Source: Ancylobacter rudongensis (GTDB taxonomy: Bacteria > Pseudomonadota > Alphaproteobacteria > Rhizobiales > Xanthobacteraceae). Taken from it: a DNA stretch of 64,000 nucleotides. Where the stretch lies: contig NZ_FMTP01000003.1 in assembly GCF_900100155.1 (NCBI RefSeq), forward strand, positions 62,001 through 126,000, written 5' to 3'. Positions within the stretch are counted from its first letter, which is position 1. Every line of letters begins with the position of its first letter. Position numbers and translations under genes: made by a program. Shown in pieces: positions 31,789 through 41,800 of this stretch. A model generated the notes under the pieces. It was not told the origin of the DNA. It worked only from the letters and a program-made list of their open reading frames with translations, and did not search any database.

Positions 31789-32828
31789 TCCGCGATCAGG
31801 TGCAGCGCGGCGGGGCGCAGGCCGAGCGTCACCGTGCTACCGGGCGCGAGTTCCGCCCCGGACATGCCGAGCCGCGCCACTTTCAGCACCGCGGCGCCGC
31901 AGCGCACGAACAGCGTGGTCAGCGGGCCGATGGCCAGCACCTCCTCGACGGTGCCGGGAAAGGTCGCGACATCGTCCGGCACCGACCCGTCGATAAGGAC
32001 GATGTCCTCCGGCCGGGCCATGGCGAAGCGCATGCCGGACGCGGCGGGCAGTTCCGCCCCGCCAAGGGCGAGCCGCGCCCGCCCCGGCCCGGCCGGTTCC
32101 AGCGGAATGAGGTTCGGCTCGCCGACGAATTCGGCGACGAAGCGGGTCGCGGGCGCGCGGTAGATCGCCTCCGGCGTGCCGGTCTGCTCGATGCGCCCGG
32201 CATTCATCACCACGATCCGGTCCGCCATCGCCATCGCCTCCTCCTGGTCGTGGGTGACGAAGATGAAGGCGATGCCGAGCTTTTCCTGAATGTGCTTGAG
32301 CTCGATCTGCATGCGTCGGCGCAGCTTGAGGTCGAGCGCGGAGAGCGGCTCATCGAGCAGCAGCAGCTTGGGCCGGTTGACGATGGCGCGCGCCAGCGCC
32401 ACGCGCTGCTGCTGGCCGCCGGAGAGCGCGCTCGGCAGCCGCGTGCCCATCTCCTCCAGCCCGACCAGCGCCAGGGCCTCGTTCGCCCGTTCCTGCGCCT
32501 CGCGGCGGCCCGCCCCGGCGCGGCGCGGGCCATAGCCGACATTGTCGGCGACGCTCATATGCGGAAACAGCGCGTAGCTCTGGAACACCGTGTTCAGCGG
32601 TCGGCGATAGGGCGGCGCGTGGGTGATGTCGTCGTCCTCGATGCGGATGCGGCCGGCATCGGGGGTGAGGAAACCGGCGATGCAGCGCAGCAGCGTGGTC
32701 TTGCCGCAGCCGCTCGGCCCGAGCAGGGCGATGAACTCGCCGGCCTCGACCGCGAGGTCGACCTCGGCCAGCGCCCTGTGCGCGGCAAAGCTCTTGGAGA
32801 CGGCGTCGATCGACAGAAGTGGCGGCAC
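31785..32828 (-). CDS. ABC importer ATP-binding protein (PotA-like)
   Basis: A 347-residue ATPase with Walker A GPSGCGKTT, signature LSGGQQQRVALARA, Walker B LLLLDEPLSALDLKL, H-loop THDQEEAM and a C-terminal TOBE-type domain. GTG 32828 (VPPLLSIDAVSKSF) is preferred because GAGGA lies 8 bases ahead and the family N-terminus starts here. The frame stays open 33 codons further upstream with no family similarity. Confidence 0.93.
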   Translation of the reverse strand: MPPLLSIDAVSKSFAAHRALAEVDLAVEAGEFIALLGPSGCGKTTLLRCIAGFLTPDAGRIRIEDDDITHAPPYRRPLNTVFQSYALFPHMSVADNVGYGPRRAGAGRREAQERANEALALVGLEEMGTRLPSALSGGQQQRVALARAIVNRPKLLLLDEPLSALDLKLRRRMQIELKHIQEKLGIAFIFVTHDQEEAMAMADRIVVMNAGRIEQTGTPEAIYRAPATRFVAEFVGEPNLIPLEPAGPGRARLALGGAELPAASGMRFAMARPEDIVLIDGSVPDDVATFPGTVEEVLAIGPLTTLFVRCGAAVLKVARLGMSGAELAPGSTVTLGLRPAALHLIAE

Positions 32829-32965
32829 GGTTCGTGTCCTCGCGGGAGAGCGGACGGCGCGGAAAAGGGCGCCGTCCGGTGTCGGCGAAGCCAGACTACG
32901 CCAGAGCCGGCGCGCGCGGGCCATCACGGCCGCGGGTGCGGATAAGCTCGGCAGGTCGAGGGAGA

Positions 32966-33009
32966 GGCCCGCCCGGAAGCCTCGCTTGAAAGCTTCGCCC
33001 GGGCGGGCC
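32966..33009 (-). terminator. GC-rich hairpin between binding-protein and ATPase genes
   Basis: GGCCCGCCCGG (from 32966) pairs with CCGGGCGGGCC (ending 33009), and inner GAAGC/GCTTC extends the stem with three unpaired bases on one side. It starts just after the binding-protein stop on the minus strand. As in the other importers of the window, it probably limits read-through or protects the upstream mRNA. Confidence 0.6.
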
Positions 33010-33018
33010 CGCGCCCTG

Positions 33019-34056
33019 TTAGCGGGCGATCTCGCGGTTCCAGGTGTCGACCAGCTCGGCGCGCTTGGCGTTCACCTCGGTCCAGTTCAGCAGATAGAGG
33101 TTCTCAACCGAGCCCTTCGCGCCCCAGGGCAGCTTGGCGGCGGTCTCGGGCGAGACGGTCACACCCTTCACCGACGGGCCGAGGAACAGCTTCTCGGCCA
33201 GGCACTGCGAGGCGGCGGGCGTCAGCGCGGTGTCGATGAACTTCTGCGCCATCTCCGGGCGCGGCGCGTTCTTCACCAGGTGCAGGCGGGCATCGGTGGC
33301 CCACACGCCTTCCTTCGGCACGGTGAAGCCGATCGGCAGGCCCTTGGCGATCAGATCGAAGGCACCGACATTGAAATGCGCGCCGATGATCGCCTCGCTG
33401 CTCTGGAAAGCGTTGGAGGCCGCGCCCGAGGAATCGAAGAACAGCGCCGGCTTCAGTTCCTTGATCTTGGCGAACACCGGGGCGAAGTCGCCGGCCGGGG
33501 CGTTCCAGATCTTGTGCAGGAAGAACAGGAACGGCACGCCGGAGGAATTGGCCGGCGAGGGAATGGTCACCGCATCGGCATATTCCGGCTTCCAGAGGTC
33601 GTTCCAGGAGGTCGGCGCCTGCGGAATTTCCTTGGTGTTGTAGGTAAGGCCGAGCGAGTAATAGCCGGTGCCGACGGCATAGGTGCCGTTGGCGTTGGTG
33701 TAGACCGCCTGGGGCAGGGCGTCCTTCAGGTTGGGCACGCCTTTCTCGGTGATCGGCGCCAGCACGCCGGCGGCCTCCGCCAGCTCGCTCACGCCGCCAT
33801 CCATCCAGGCGACGTCGATGGTCGGGGCGTCCTTCTGCTGCTGCAGCTTGGCGAGGGTGACGGTGGAGGTGCCGACTTCAGGCACCACCGCGACGCCCGT
33901 CGCCTTGGTGAAGGGATCGGCGACGCAGGCTTTGAACGCGTCGCCCCAATTGCCGCCATACCAGGCGACATGGAGAGCCTCCTGCGCCGAGGCCGGCGCG
34001 ATGGCGGCGGCCAGCGCGAGCGCCGATGCCGTAACAAGACCGGATAAGCGTGCCAT
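33019..34056 (-). CDS. ABC importer periplasmic binding protein (PotD-like)
   Basis: A 345-residue protein with a signal peptide (ALALAAAIAPASAQE). The mature part shows PotD-family features: VAWYGGNWGDAFKACVADPFTKATG, VAWMDGGVSELAE, LGLTYNTKEIPQAPTSWNDLWKPEY and PSPANSSGVPFLFFLHK. ATG 34056 is preceded by AGGGGAGA. It is the first gene of the operon and is divergent from a GlxA-type regulator. The ligand is unknown; the racemase-family gene in the operon suggests an imino acid or betaine. Confidence 0.92.
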   Translation of the reverse strand: MARLSGLVTASALALAAAIAPASAQEALHVAWYGGNWGDAFKACVADPFTKATGVAVVPEVGTSTVTLAKLQQQKDAPTIDVAWMDGGVSELAEAAGVLAPITEKGVPNLKDALPQAVYTNANGTYAVGTGYYSLGLTYNTKEIPQAPTSWNDLWKPEYADAVTIPSPANSSGVPFLFFLHKIWNAPAGDFAPVFAKIKELKPALFFDSSGAASNAFQSSEAIIGAHFNVGAFDLIAKGLPIGFTVPKEGVWATDARLHLVKNAPRPEMAQKFIDTALTPAASQCLAEKLFLGPSVKGVTVSPETAAKLPWGAKGSVENLYLLNWTEVNAKRAELVDTWNREIAR

Positions 34057-34143
34057 GTTGTTGTCTCCCCTCATGTGCAGGCAAGGGCCAGTGTCGTCGC
34101 CTGACGCAGCGTTGGCTTGCAGGATCGGGCCAGAAACTTTGAT
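34057..34143. promoter_or_regulatory. Divergent control region of the Pot-type operon and its regulator
   Basis: This 87-bp spacer must hold both promoters. An imperfect dyad, GCAAGGGCCA (34081-34090) against TTGGCTTGC (34112-34120), is the best candidate for binding of the AraC-type protein encoded to the right. No confident -35/-10 pair is visible. Confidence 0.35.
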
Positions 34144-35199
34144 ATGAGCGACATGAATTCTGCGCCATCCCTCGCCCCGCGCCCCGACGACGAGCCCCCG
34201 GCGGTGCCCGGCCGGCTGTCGCCGCTGCGCGTCGGCTTCGTGCTGCTCGACCAGTTCACCCTCGCAGCGTTTGGCGGGCTGATCGACGCGCTGCGGCTCG
34301 CCGCCGACCATGGCGGGCGCAGCCGGCAGATCCACGCCTCCTGGACGGTGATGAGCCTCGACGGCACGCCGCGCCGCGCCAGCTGCGGCGTCGTGGTCTC
34401 CGACAGCGCGCCGCTGCTCGATCCCGCCCAGTTCGACTACATCGCCGTGTGCGGCGGCAATGACTATCTCAACGAGCACCCGCCGGCGGCGCTGCTGGAC
34501 TATCTGCGCCGCGCCGCCGCCTGCCGGGCGCGGCTGATCGGGGTGTGCACCGGCACCTTCGCCATCGCCCAGGCCGGGCTGGCGGCGCGGCGCACCGTCT
34601 GCATCCACTGGAACGTGCTGGAGGCGTTCCAGGCGCAGTTTCCCACGCTCAGCGCCGTGACCGACAAGCTGTTCGTCGACGAGGGCGATTTGCTCTCCTG
34701 CGCCGGCTCCACCGCGGCGATCGATCTCGGCCTCTATCTCGTCACCCGCCATTGCGGGGCGGCCAAGGCCAACCAGGCGGTGCGGCACATGATGCTGCAG
34801 GGCATGCGCCCGCCCTCGCTGCCGCAGCCGCATTTCGTCGCCGATCTCGCTAAAGTCACCGATGCGCGGGTGCATCAGGCGGTGCATTTCATGGAGCAGC
34901 GGCTGGACGATCCGCCGTCGATGGACGCGGTCGCCCGCTATGTCGGCTGTTCCACCCGCCAGCTGGAACGCGCCTTCGCCGCGGCGCTCGGCATCGCGCC
35001 GGCCGCCTTCCAGCGGCAGCTGCGCACGCATTATGCCTGCTGGATGCTGGAGAACAGCCCGCGCAGCATCACCGAGATCGCCTTCGACTGCGGCTTCTCC
35101 GATGCGGCGCATTTCTCGCGCGAGTTCCGCAATGCCTTCGCCGCCTCGCCCCGGCAGTACCGCAGCGCCCGGCTGGCGGCGCGCAAGGCCACGACCTGA
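34144..35199 (+). CDS. GlxA-type AraC-family regulator (DJ-1/PfpI plus HTH)
   Basis: A 351-residue regulator. The N-terminal half (about 20-200) is a class I amidotransferase-like DJ-1/PfpI domain with the nucleophile-elbow stretch [15 protein letters not shown]. The C-terminal part (about 235-340) is a double AraC HTH ending [33 protein letters not shown]. Relatives (CdhR, GbdR, SouR) activate uptake and breakdown of carnitine, betaine or sarcosine. It is divergent from the Pot-type operon and probably activates it. Confidence 0.9.
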   Translation: MSDMNSAPSLAPRPDDEPPAVPGRLSPLRVGFVLLDQFTLAAFGGLIDALRLAADHGGRSRQIHASWTVMSLDGTPRRASCGVVVSDSAPLLDPAQFDYIAVCGGNDYLNEHPPAALLDYLRRAAACRARLIGVCTGTFAIAQAGLAARRTVCIHWNVLEAFQAQFPTLSAVTDKLFVDEGDLLSCAGSTAAIDLGLYLVTRHCGAAKANQAVRHMMLQGMRPPSLPQPHFVADLAKVTDARVHQAVHFMEQRLDDPPSMDAVARYVGCSTRQLERAFAAALGIAPAAFQRQLRTHYACWMLENSPRSITEIAFDCGFSDAAHFSREFRNAFAASPRQYRSARLAARKATT

Positions 35200-35345
35200 A
35201 GAAGCACGGAACCCTTCGCCGCCGGCCGAGTTTAACCCTTTGGCGCTATTACCGGCGGCGCTCCCGGCAGCGCCGTTGCGCCCGCCGGTGGGGCATCGCA
35301 CAGTGCGGGCCGGAACGAAAAATGGGCCGACGATCAGAGGGCGGC

Positions 35346-37259
35346 ATGGCGCTTGTAAAATCCACCAAATTGACCCCAGCCTCCGGCAAGGACGGGGAGC
35401 CGCCCGCACGCCGGGTGGCACGGCCCGCACCGGCCCGCCGTGCCGGCGCGGCGCCGATGGACAAGGTGTCCGAGCGCCTGGCGGCGGCCACCGAGGAACT
35501 GGCCAGCGGACTGATGGAGGCCTCGGCGGCCGCCGAGGAACTGCGCCGCTCGATGGAACTGATCGCGGCGGGCGCGGACGAGGCCGCCGGCGGTTCGCAG
35601 GAGCAGCTCGCCGGCATCAAGGCGGTGGCGGCGACCCTGATCGAGGCCCGCGCCCAGGTGGATGCCGGGCGCCGGCGCACCGAGGCGGTGCAGCTCGTGG
35701 TGGCCGAGACCGCGATCCAGATCACCGCCTCCATCCGCTCCATCGAGCGCAATGGCGAGCGCCAGCACGCCTCGGTGGCGCGGATGGAGGAGCTGGAGCG
35801 CCGGGCGCGCGACATCGGCGCGATCACCGAGACGGTGGGCCGGATCTCCGACCAGACCAACCTTCTCGCCCTTAATGCCGCCATCGAGGCGGCGCGGGCC
35901 GGCGACAAGGGGCGCGGCTTCGCCGTGGTGGCGGAAGAGGTGCGGGCGCTGGCGGAAGTCTCCGAGACGAGCGCCGGCGAGGTGCAGGGCCTGGCCGAGA
36001 CCATCCAGATCCAGGTCCGCTCCGTCGCCGACGGCGTCAAGGAGGGGGCGGAGGCGGCGCGGGCGCAGGCCCGGCTGGGGGCTACCATCCTCGCCGCGCT
36101 GGAGGCGCTGCGCGCCGATATGGGGCACCTGACCAACGGCAGCGACCAGATCGCCACCGCCGCGCTGGAGGCCGAGCGCGCGGCGGCGGAGGCCCAGCGC
36201 GGCGCCGCGCAGATCGCCAGCGTGGCGGAAACACAGGCAGCGGCGGCGACGCAGGCCCAGACCGCCATCCAGCAGCAGGCGCTGTCGCTCGAACAGGGCC
36301 AGGTCGCCGCCCAGGCGCTGGCCCGCGTGACCGACGGCCTGCGCGCCGGCACGGCGGCGGGGGCGCAGGTCGAGCAGATCGCCACCACCGCCGAGGAACT
36401 GTCCGCCACCATCCAGGAACTCTCCAGCGCCGCCGCGCAGATCATGGCGGCGATCGACCAGATCGACCGCGGCTTCCAGCAGCAGGCCGGCGCCACCCAG
36501 CAGACCTCCGCCGCCCTGGCGCAGATCGAGGCCGGCGCCCGCCTCGCCCGGGACAATGTGACGGCGGCGACCCAGCGGGTCGCGGCGATGGAGGCGGGGC
36601 TCAGCGAGAGCCGCGCCGCGCTGGAGCGGCTGATGGCCGGGGTCGAGGCGGCGCTTGCCGGCACCCGCGCCGGCCTCGCCACCCTGCTGAACCTCGAAGA
36701 GCTGGGGCGGCGGATCGAGACGATCGTCGATGCCACCGCGCTCATCGCGGTGCAGATCACCATGCTCGCCGTCAGCGGCTCGGTGGAGGCCGCCCGCACC
36801 GGCGAGGCCGGGCGCGGCTTCGCCCTCGTCTCCGCCGACATACGCAGCCTTGCCCGCGACGCCTCCGAGAGCGTTGGCGGCATCAAGGCCCGGGTGCGCG
36901 CCATTCTCGATCAGGTCGGCTCACTGCGGCGCGACAGCGAGCAGGCCATTCTCGCCGCCGAGGCCGAGATCCAGGCCAATCGCGGCCTGTTCGGCGCGCT
37001 GTCAAAGCTCGATGGCGACGTCGCGGCGCTGAGTGCCGCCAACCGGGCGATCCTGCTCGGCGCGCAGGACATCCTCACCGCCGCCGGCCAATGCGCGCAG
37101 GCGGCGCGCGAGATCGCGGCGACAGCGGAAGAAGCGAGCGCCGCCTCCCGGCAGGCGGCGACGGCTTCCTCGCAGCAGGCGGAAGGGGCGGACGACCTTG
37201 CCGCCGCCATCGAGGAGATCGCCTCGCTCGCCGACGAGCTGCAGCAGCCCGATGTCTGA
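35346..37259 (+). CDS. Soluble chemoreceptor with two signalling hairpin tips
   Basis: About 637 residues, almost wholly helical, with no transmembrane segment and no recognisable ligand domain. The first MCP tip is canonical ([21 protein letters not shown] ... [16 protein letters not shown], about 165-205). A second, degenerate tip follows about 300 residues later ([37 protein letters not shown]). ATG 35346 is preceded by GAGGG; an upstream in-frame ATG at 35322 is possible. First gene of the chemosensory operon; its stop overlaps the triple-CheW gene. Expected to sit in a cytoplasmic array and feed the CheA at 41797. Confidence 0.88.
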   Translation: MALVKSTKLTPASGKDGEPPARRVARPAPARRAGAAPMDKVSERLAAATEELASGLMEASAAAEELRRSMELIAAGADEAAGGSQEQLAGIKAVAATLIEARAQVDAGRRRTEAVQLVVAETAIQITASIRSIERNGERQHASVARMEELERRARDIGAITETVGRISDQTNLLALNAAIEAARAGDKGRGFAVVAEEVRALAEVSETSAGEVQGLAETIQIQVRSVADGVKEGAEAARAQARLGATILAALEALRADMGHLTNGSDQIATAALEAERAAAEAQRGAAQIASVAETQAAAATQAQTAIQQQALSLEQGQVAAQALARVTDGLRAGTAAGAQVEQIATTAEELSATIQELSSAAAQIMAAIDQIDRGFQQQAGATQQTSAALAQIEAGARLARDNVTAATQRVAAMEAGLSESRAALERLMAGVEAALAGTRAGLATLLNLEELGRRIETIVDATALIAVQITMLAVSGSVEAARTGEAGRGFALVSADIRSLARDASESVGGIKARVRAILDQVGSLRRDSEQAILAAEAEIQANRGLFGALSKLDGDVAALSAANRAILLGAQDILTAAGQCAQAAREIAATAEEASAASRQAATASSQQAEGADDLAAAIEEIASLADELQQPDV

Positions 37260-38817
37260 GCCACGCCCCGCCGCCGGCCGCGCGCCGCTGCGCTTCCTCA
37301 CCTTCCGGGTCGAGGCGGCCCATTATGCGCTGCCGGCCGACGAGGTGGCGGAGGTGGTGCGGGTGCCCGCGCTCGCCCGCCTGCCACAGGCGCCGGCCGG
37401 CCTTCTCGGCATCGGCAATCTGCGCGGCGCCGCCCTGCCGGTCGCCAGCGCCCGCGCCTTGCTCGGCCAGGGCGAGGCGCCCGCCCCGCTCGCCACCGCC
37501 CGCGCCATCGTGCTGCGCGGGCAGAGCCCGGTGGCGCTGGCGGTGGATGCCGTCGGCGAACTGGTGGCAATCGACCCTGACCGGCTGGAGGAGGCGCAGG
37601 CCAGCGCGCTGGTGCGGCCCGGCGAGGCGTTCACCGGCGCCTTCCGCTTCCATGGCGAGCGCGACGTCGCCCGCATTCTCGACATCCTGCCCCTGCTGGC
37701 GACCGCCTTCGCCCCGCGCGCCCGGCCCGCACGCCCCCCTGCGGCGGGCCCCGCGAGCGCGCCGGCGACGCCGGCCACAGCGGCGAGCGCCGGCAAGCTG
37801 ATCAGCTTCGAGGCCGATGGCCAGGAATACGCCCTGCCGATCGAGCAGGTGCGCGAGGTGGTGCCGCTGCCCGACGCCGTGACCACGCTGCCGCTCGGCG
37901 AGGCGCGCGCCTCTGCCACTGAGGCGGTGGCGCGCGGCGTCATGGTCTATCGCGACCGGCTGCTGCCGCTGTTCGCGCTGCGGGCGCTGCTCGCCCTGCC
38001 CCCGGCGTCCGCCACACGCTCGGCCAAGGTGGTGGTGGTGAAGCGCGGCGCGCTCTGGCTCGGGCTGGTGGTCGACCGCATCAATGCCGTGCTGCCGCTC
38101 GATCCCGCGCGGGTCGAGCCGATCCCGCCGGCGCTGGCGGCGCGGGTGGGCGGCGAGGCGCGGCTGAAGGCGATCTTCCGCGCCGGCGATGGCAGCCGGC
38201 TGGTGTCGATCCTCGATGCCCACACTCTGTTCCGGGAGGAGGTCATGCAGCGCCTCGACACGCACGACGCGACCGAGGCCGCCACCGCCGCGAGCGAGGG
38301 CGAGGACGAGGCCTCCTTCCTAGTCTTCCGGCTCGGCGGCGACGAATATGGCCTGCCGATCGCGGCGGTGGACGAGGTGATGAAGGTGCCGGATACCCTC
38401 ACCCGCGTGCCGAAGACCCCGGCCTTTCTGGAAGGCGTGATCAATCTGCGCGGCGCGGTGCTGCCGGTCATCGACCAGCGCCGCCGCTTCGACATGCCGC
38501 CGCTGGCCGAGGCGACGCGCCGCCGGCTGATCGTGCTGCGCAGCGCCCACCACCGCGCCGGCATCCTGGTCGACAGCGTGAGCGAAATCCTGCGCCGCCC
38601 GAAGGATTCCATTGCGCCGGCGCCCGACCTCGCCGGCGAGCCGACGCGGCTGGTTTCGGGCATCCTCAATCTCGACCAGGCCGGGCGGATCATCCTCCTC
38701 CTCGACCCCGACGAGCTGCTGACCCGCACCGAGCGCGGCCTGCTCGACGCCTTCGCCAAGGCAGGGGCGAAAACCGCGACCCGGCCGGCGGGCAAAGCCG
38801 GGCCGAAAAAGGCGTGA
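37252..38817 (+). CDS. cheW: Triple CheW-domain coupling protein
   Basis: A 521-residue protein made of three consecutive CheW domains (about 13-150, 180-330 and 353-490) joined by Ala/Pro-rich linkers. Each has the CheW pattern: [45 protein letters not shown] and [22 protein letters not shown]. The third also has the full [18 protein letters not shown] motif. Ordinary CheW has one domain and about 160 residues. It overlaps the receptor gene before it and the cheB gene after it. It probably bridges several receptor tips or CheA P5 domains at once. Confidence 0.92.
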   Translation: MSEPRPAAGRAPLRFLTFRVEAAHYALPADEVAEVVRVPALARLPQAPAGLLGIGNLRGAALPVASARALLGQGEAPAPLATARAIVLRGQSPVALAVDAVGELVAIDPDRLEEAQASALVRPGEAFTGAFRFHGERDVARILDILPLLATAFAPRARPARPPAAGPASAPATPATAASAGKLISFEADGQEYALPIEQVREVVPLPDAVTTLPLGEARASATEAVARGVMVYRDRLLPLFALRALLALPPASATRSAKVVVVKRGALWLGLVVDRINAVLPLDPARVEPIPPALAARVGGEARLKAIFRAGDGSRLVSILDAHTLFREEVMQRLDTHDATEAATAASEGEDEASFLVFRLGGDEYGLPIAAVDEVMKVPDTLTRVPKTPAFLEGVINLRGAVLPVIDQRRRFDMPPLAEATRRRLIVLRSAHHRAGILVDSVSEILRRPKDSIAPAPDLAGEPTRLVSGILNLDQAGRIILLLDPDELLTRTERGLLDAFAKAGAKTATRPAGKAGPKKA

Positions 38818-39908
38818 TCAAGCTTCTGGTCGTCGACGACTCGGCGCTGCTGCGCAAACTGCTCGGCGAGGTGTTCACCCAGGCCGGCGGCTTCGAGCTG
38901 CGCTTCGCCCGCGACGGGGTCGAGGCGCTGGAGCAGAACCGCGCCTTCGCGCCCGATGTCATCACCCTCGATCTCAACATGCCGCGCCTCGACGGCCTCG
39001 CCTGCCTCGACCAGCTCATGGTCGAGCGGCCCTGTCCGGTGGTGATGGTGTCCTCGCACACGGAAGCGGGGGCGGAGGCGACGCTGAAGGGGCTGCAGCT
39101 CGGCGCGGTGGATTTCGTGCCCAAGCCCGCCGGCGCGGTGTCGCTGCACCTTCGCGAATGGGCGCCGGCCCTGGTGGAGGCGGTGCGCGGCGCCGCCCGC
39201 GCCCGGGTGCGGCCGAGCCTGCGCCTGCGCGAGAGGGTGCGCCACCGCATCGGCCGTGCCGCTTCCTCCCGTCCCGACGCCATGCCCGCGCCCGGCAGCG
39301 GCGAGGCGCATTTCCCCAACGAGGCGCCTCTGCCCGGCGAAGGGCTGGTGCTGGTCGGCACCTCCACCGGCGGCCCGCCGGCGCTGGAGGCGCTGCTGGT
39401 GCCGCTGCCGGCCGATTTTCCCTGGCCGATCCTCGTGGCGCAGCACATGCCGGGCAGCTTCACCGGCCCGCTGGCGCGCCGGCTCGACACGCTGTGTGCG
39501 CTCAGCATCGTCGAGGTGCGCCGGCCGGTGCCGCTCCAGCCCGGCACGGTCTATATCGGCGCGGGCGATGCCGACCTCATCGTCTCGCGCCGCGCCGGCG
39601 GGCTGGTGGCGATGGCCGCCCCGGCGCAGGCGGATTACCTCTGGCACCCCTCCGCCGACCGGCTGGTGCGCAGCGCGATGGAGCATCTGCCGCCTCGCCA
39701 GCTGGTCGGGGTGCTGATGACCGGCATGGGCAATGACGGCGCCCAGGCGATGGCGATGCTGCGGGCGCAGGGCGGGCACACCATTGCCGAAGCCGAGGAA
39801 ACCGCCATTGTATGGGGCATGCCCGGCGAGCTGGTGAAGGCCGGCGGCGCCGAATTCGTGGTGCCCCTGCCGGACATTGCCGCGCGCCTCGAAAAGATGG
39901 TGCCGTGA
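38814..39908 (+). CDS. cheB: Chemotaxis protein-glutamate methylesterase CheB
   Basis: A 364-residue protein with a receiver domain (VVDDSALLRKLL; phospho-acceptor in LDLNMPRLDG, about residue 53) and a CheB methylesterase domain. The catalytic triad is intact: Ser in GTSTGGPPAL (about 184), His in AQHMPGSFTG (about 211) and Asp in TGMGNDGA (about 307). It removes methyl groups from receptor glutamates, countering the CheR at 40573. GTG 38814 overlaps the CheW gene stop. Confidence 0.94.
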   Translation: MIKLLVVDDSALLRKLLGEVFTQAGGFELRFARDGVEALEQNRAFAPDVITLDLNMPRLDGLACLDQLMVERPCPVVMVSSHTEAGAEATLKGLQLGAVDFVPKPAGAVSLHLREWAPALVEAVRGAARARVRPSLRLRERVRHRIGRAASSRPDAMPAPGSGEAHFPNEAPLPGEGLVLVGTSTGGPPALEALLVPLPADFPWPILVAQHMPGSFTGPLARRLDTLCALSIVEVRRPVPLQPGTVYIGAGDADLIVSRRAGGLVAMAAPAQADYLWHPSADRLVRSAMEHLPPRQLVGVLMTGMGNDGAQAMAMLRAQGGHTIAEAEETAIVWGMPGELVKAGGAEFVVPLPDIAARLEKMVP

Positions 39909-40576
39909 AAGATGGTGCCCCTGAACGCTGGTGCCGTGACATGCCGCTGATCCGCGCCACAGCCGGCGAGGCCGCCGCGCCGCCCTCCGATCGCGCCGCC
40001 GATCGCGCCACCCTCGTCGCCGCGCTCCAAAGCGGCAGCGCCGGCGAACGGCTGCACGCCGCCCGCGCTCTGGCCGCCCTGCCCGGTGCGGAGGCGCCGC
40101 TGAACGCCGCGCTGCAAGTGGAGGCCGACCCGGCGGTGCGCGAGGTGATCTTCACCGCCTTCGCCCGCCGCGCCTCGGAGGAGGCCGCCGACGCCCTGCT
40201 GCCGCTGCTGCGCGCTCGGGAAGCGAGCCTGCGCAATGGTGCGCTCGCCGCGCTTGCCGCCATGCCGGCCCGGCTTTCCGCCCGGCTGCCGGCGCTGCTC
40301 GCCGACCCCGACCCCGACATCAGGCTGCTGGCCTGCGAACTGGCACGCGTCCTGCACTCGCCCGAGGCGACCGCCCTGATGTGCGACGTGGTGGAACGCG
40401 AGAGCGAGCCGAACGTTTGCGCAGCAGCGCTCGACGTTCTCGCCGAGATTGGCGGGCCGCAGGCGCTGCCGGTGCTGGCGCGCCGGGCCGGGCGCTTCGC
40501 CGACACGCCGTTCCTGCGTTTCGCCTTCGAGGTCGCCATCGGGCGGATCGAGGCTTCCTCCGACATAGACCCGTGA
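39905..40576 (+). CDS. HEAT-repeat protein of the chemosensory operon
   Basis: A protein of about 223 residues made of helical repeats of roughly 30 residues, with phrases typical of HEAT/PBS-lyase-like repeats (ERLHAARALAALPGAEAPLNAAL; VREVIFTAFARRASEEAADALLPLL; RNGALAALAAMP; IRLLACELARVL). There are no catalytic motifs. GTG 39905 overlaps the cheB stop; ATG 39941 is an alternative. It is coupled on both sides to cheB and cheR, so it may be a scaffold for the adaptation enzymes. No standard chemotaxis system needs such a protein. Confidence 0.8.
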   Translation: MKDGAPERWCRDMPLIRATAGEAAAPPSDRAADRATLVAALQSGSAGERLHAARALAALPGAEAPLNAALQVEADPAVREVIFTAFARRASEEAADALLPLLRAREASLRNGALAALAAMPARLSARLPALLADPDPDIRLLACELARVLHSPEATALMCDVVERESEPNVCAAALDVLAEIGGPQALPVLARRAGRFADTPFLRFAFEVAIGRIEASSDIDP

Positions 40577-41418
40577 GCGCGCGCGTGACCGACGAGGATT
40601 TCCGGCGCCTGTGCGAGTTTCTCTACCGGCGCAGCGGCATGGTGTTCACCGAGGCCCGCCGCTACTATGTCGAGCGCCGCCTTTCGGAGCGCATGCGCGC
40701 CACCGGCACCCCCTCCTTCGCCAGCTATTTCGCCCGCCTGCGCAGCGACCAGTCGGGGGAGGTCGAGCCGTTCATCAACGCCTTCACCGTCAACGAGACC
40801 TATTTCTTCCGCGAGGAGCACCAGCTCCAGTGCCTGAGCACCGATCTCCTCTCCGCGCGCCTCAAGGAGCGCCCGGCGGGGCGGCCGATCCGCATCTGGT
40901 CGGTGCCCTGCTCGACCGGCGAGGAGCCCTATTCCATCGCCATCTGGCTGCTCGAACACTGGCCGCAGGTCGACGCCTTTGAGATCGAGATCATCGGCTC
41001 GGACATCGACACACGGGCGCTGGAGGCGGCGCGGGCCGGCCTGTTCGGCCGCCGGGCGCTGATGCGGCTGCCGGAGGCGCTGGTCGCCAAGTATTTCGAG
41101 CCGGTGGATGATGAGCACTGGCGGCTGATCGCCGATCTGCGCCAGTCGATCGGCTTTTCCACCGTCAATCTGGTGGATCTGGCCCAGACCCGCGCCCATG
41201 GCCGCTTCGATGTCATTTTCTGCCGCAACGTGCTCATCTATTTCGACGAGGCCTCGCGGCGCATGGCGGCGGAGAACCTGTATGAGAACCTGCTGCCGGG
41301 CGGCTTCATCTGCCTGGGCCACAGTGAATCGATGAGCCGGATCTCGCCCCTGTTCGAGGTGCGCCGCTTTGCCGACGCCATCATCTACCAGCGGCCGGGG
41401 GAGCGCGGGGATGGCTGA
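40573..41418 (+). CDS. cheR: Chemotaxis protein methyltransferase CheR
   Basis: A 281-residue methyltransferase. An N-terminal helical domain (FRRLCEFLYRRSGMVF, FTVNETYFFREEHQL) is followed by the SAM-binding domain (RIWSVPCSTGEEPYSIAIWLLE, IIGSDIDTRALEAAR, FDVIFCRNVLIYF, HSESM). It methylates receptor glutamates using SAM. The GTG start overlaps the HEAT gene stop, and its own stop overlaps the cheY start. Confidence 0.95.
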   Translation: MSARVTDEDFRRLCEFLYRRSGMVFTEARRYYVERRLSERMRATGTPSFASYFARLRSDQSGEVEPFINAFTVNETYFFREEHQLQCLSTDLLSARLKERPAGRPIRIWSVPCSTGEEPYSIAIWLLEHWPQVDAFEIEIIGSDIDTRALEAARAGLFGRRALMRLPEALVAKYFEPVDDEHWRLIADLRQSIGFSTVNLVDLAQTRAHGRFDVIFCRNVLIYFDEASRRMAAENLYENLLPGGFICLGHSESMSRISPLFEVRRFADAIIYQRPGERGDG

Positions 41419-41800
41419 GCCGGCACGCGCGCGCATTCTGGTGGTCGACGATGCCAGCCTCGTCAGGCTGTATTACCGGCAGGCGCTGGAGGCCGCCGGC
41501 TTTGTCGTCGAGGAGGCGCTGAACGGGGTCGAGGCGCTGGAGAAGCTGCTGCAGGCGCCGGCCGATCTCGTCATTGTCGACGTCAACATGCCGCTGATGG
41601 ACGGCATCACCTTCCTGCGGGCGCTGCGCCGTCAGCCGCTGCCGCTCGCCGCGCTGCCGGCGCTCGTCACCAGCACCGAGGCCGGCCCTGCGGATATCGA
41701 GGCCGCCCGGGTGGCCGGGGCCAATCTCTATCTGGTCAAGCCGCTGGAGCCGGCGGCGCTGGTGCTCTACGCCCGGCTGCTGTGCGGGGTGCCGGGGTGA
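41411..41800 (+). CDS. cheY: Single-domain response regulator, CheY-like
   Basis: A 129-residue receiver with the acidic pair VVDDASLVR, phospho-acceptor Asp57 in VIVDVNMPLMDG, Thr/Ser switch in LVTSTE and Lys in LVKPLEP. ATG 41411 lies inside the cheR end (8-bp overlap). It may be the output of the CheA encoded next, or a phosphate sink, since a second receiver occurs in the same operon. Confidence 0.92.
   Translation: MAEPARARILVVDDASLVRLYYRQALEAAGFVVEEALNGVEALEKLLQAPADLVIVDVNMPLMDGITFLRALRRQPLPLAALPALVTSTEAGPADIEAARVAGANLYLVKPLEPAALVLYARLLCGVPG

Noticed and set aside
33019-35430. An 803-codon frame extending the PotD-like protein upstream through the regulator gene
   Set aside because: The signal peptide and Shine-Dalgarno sequence at 34056 mark the real start, and the extension is antisense to the GlxA-type regulator.
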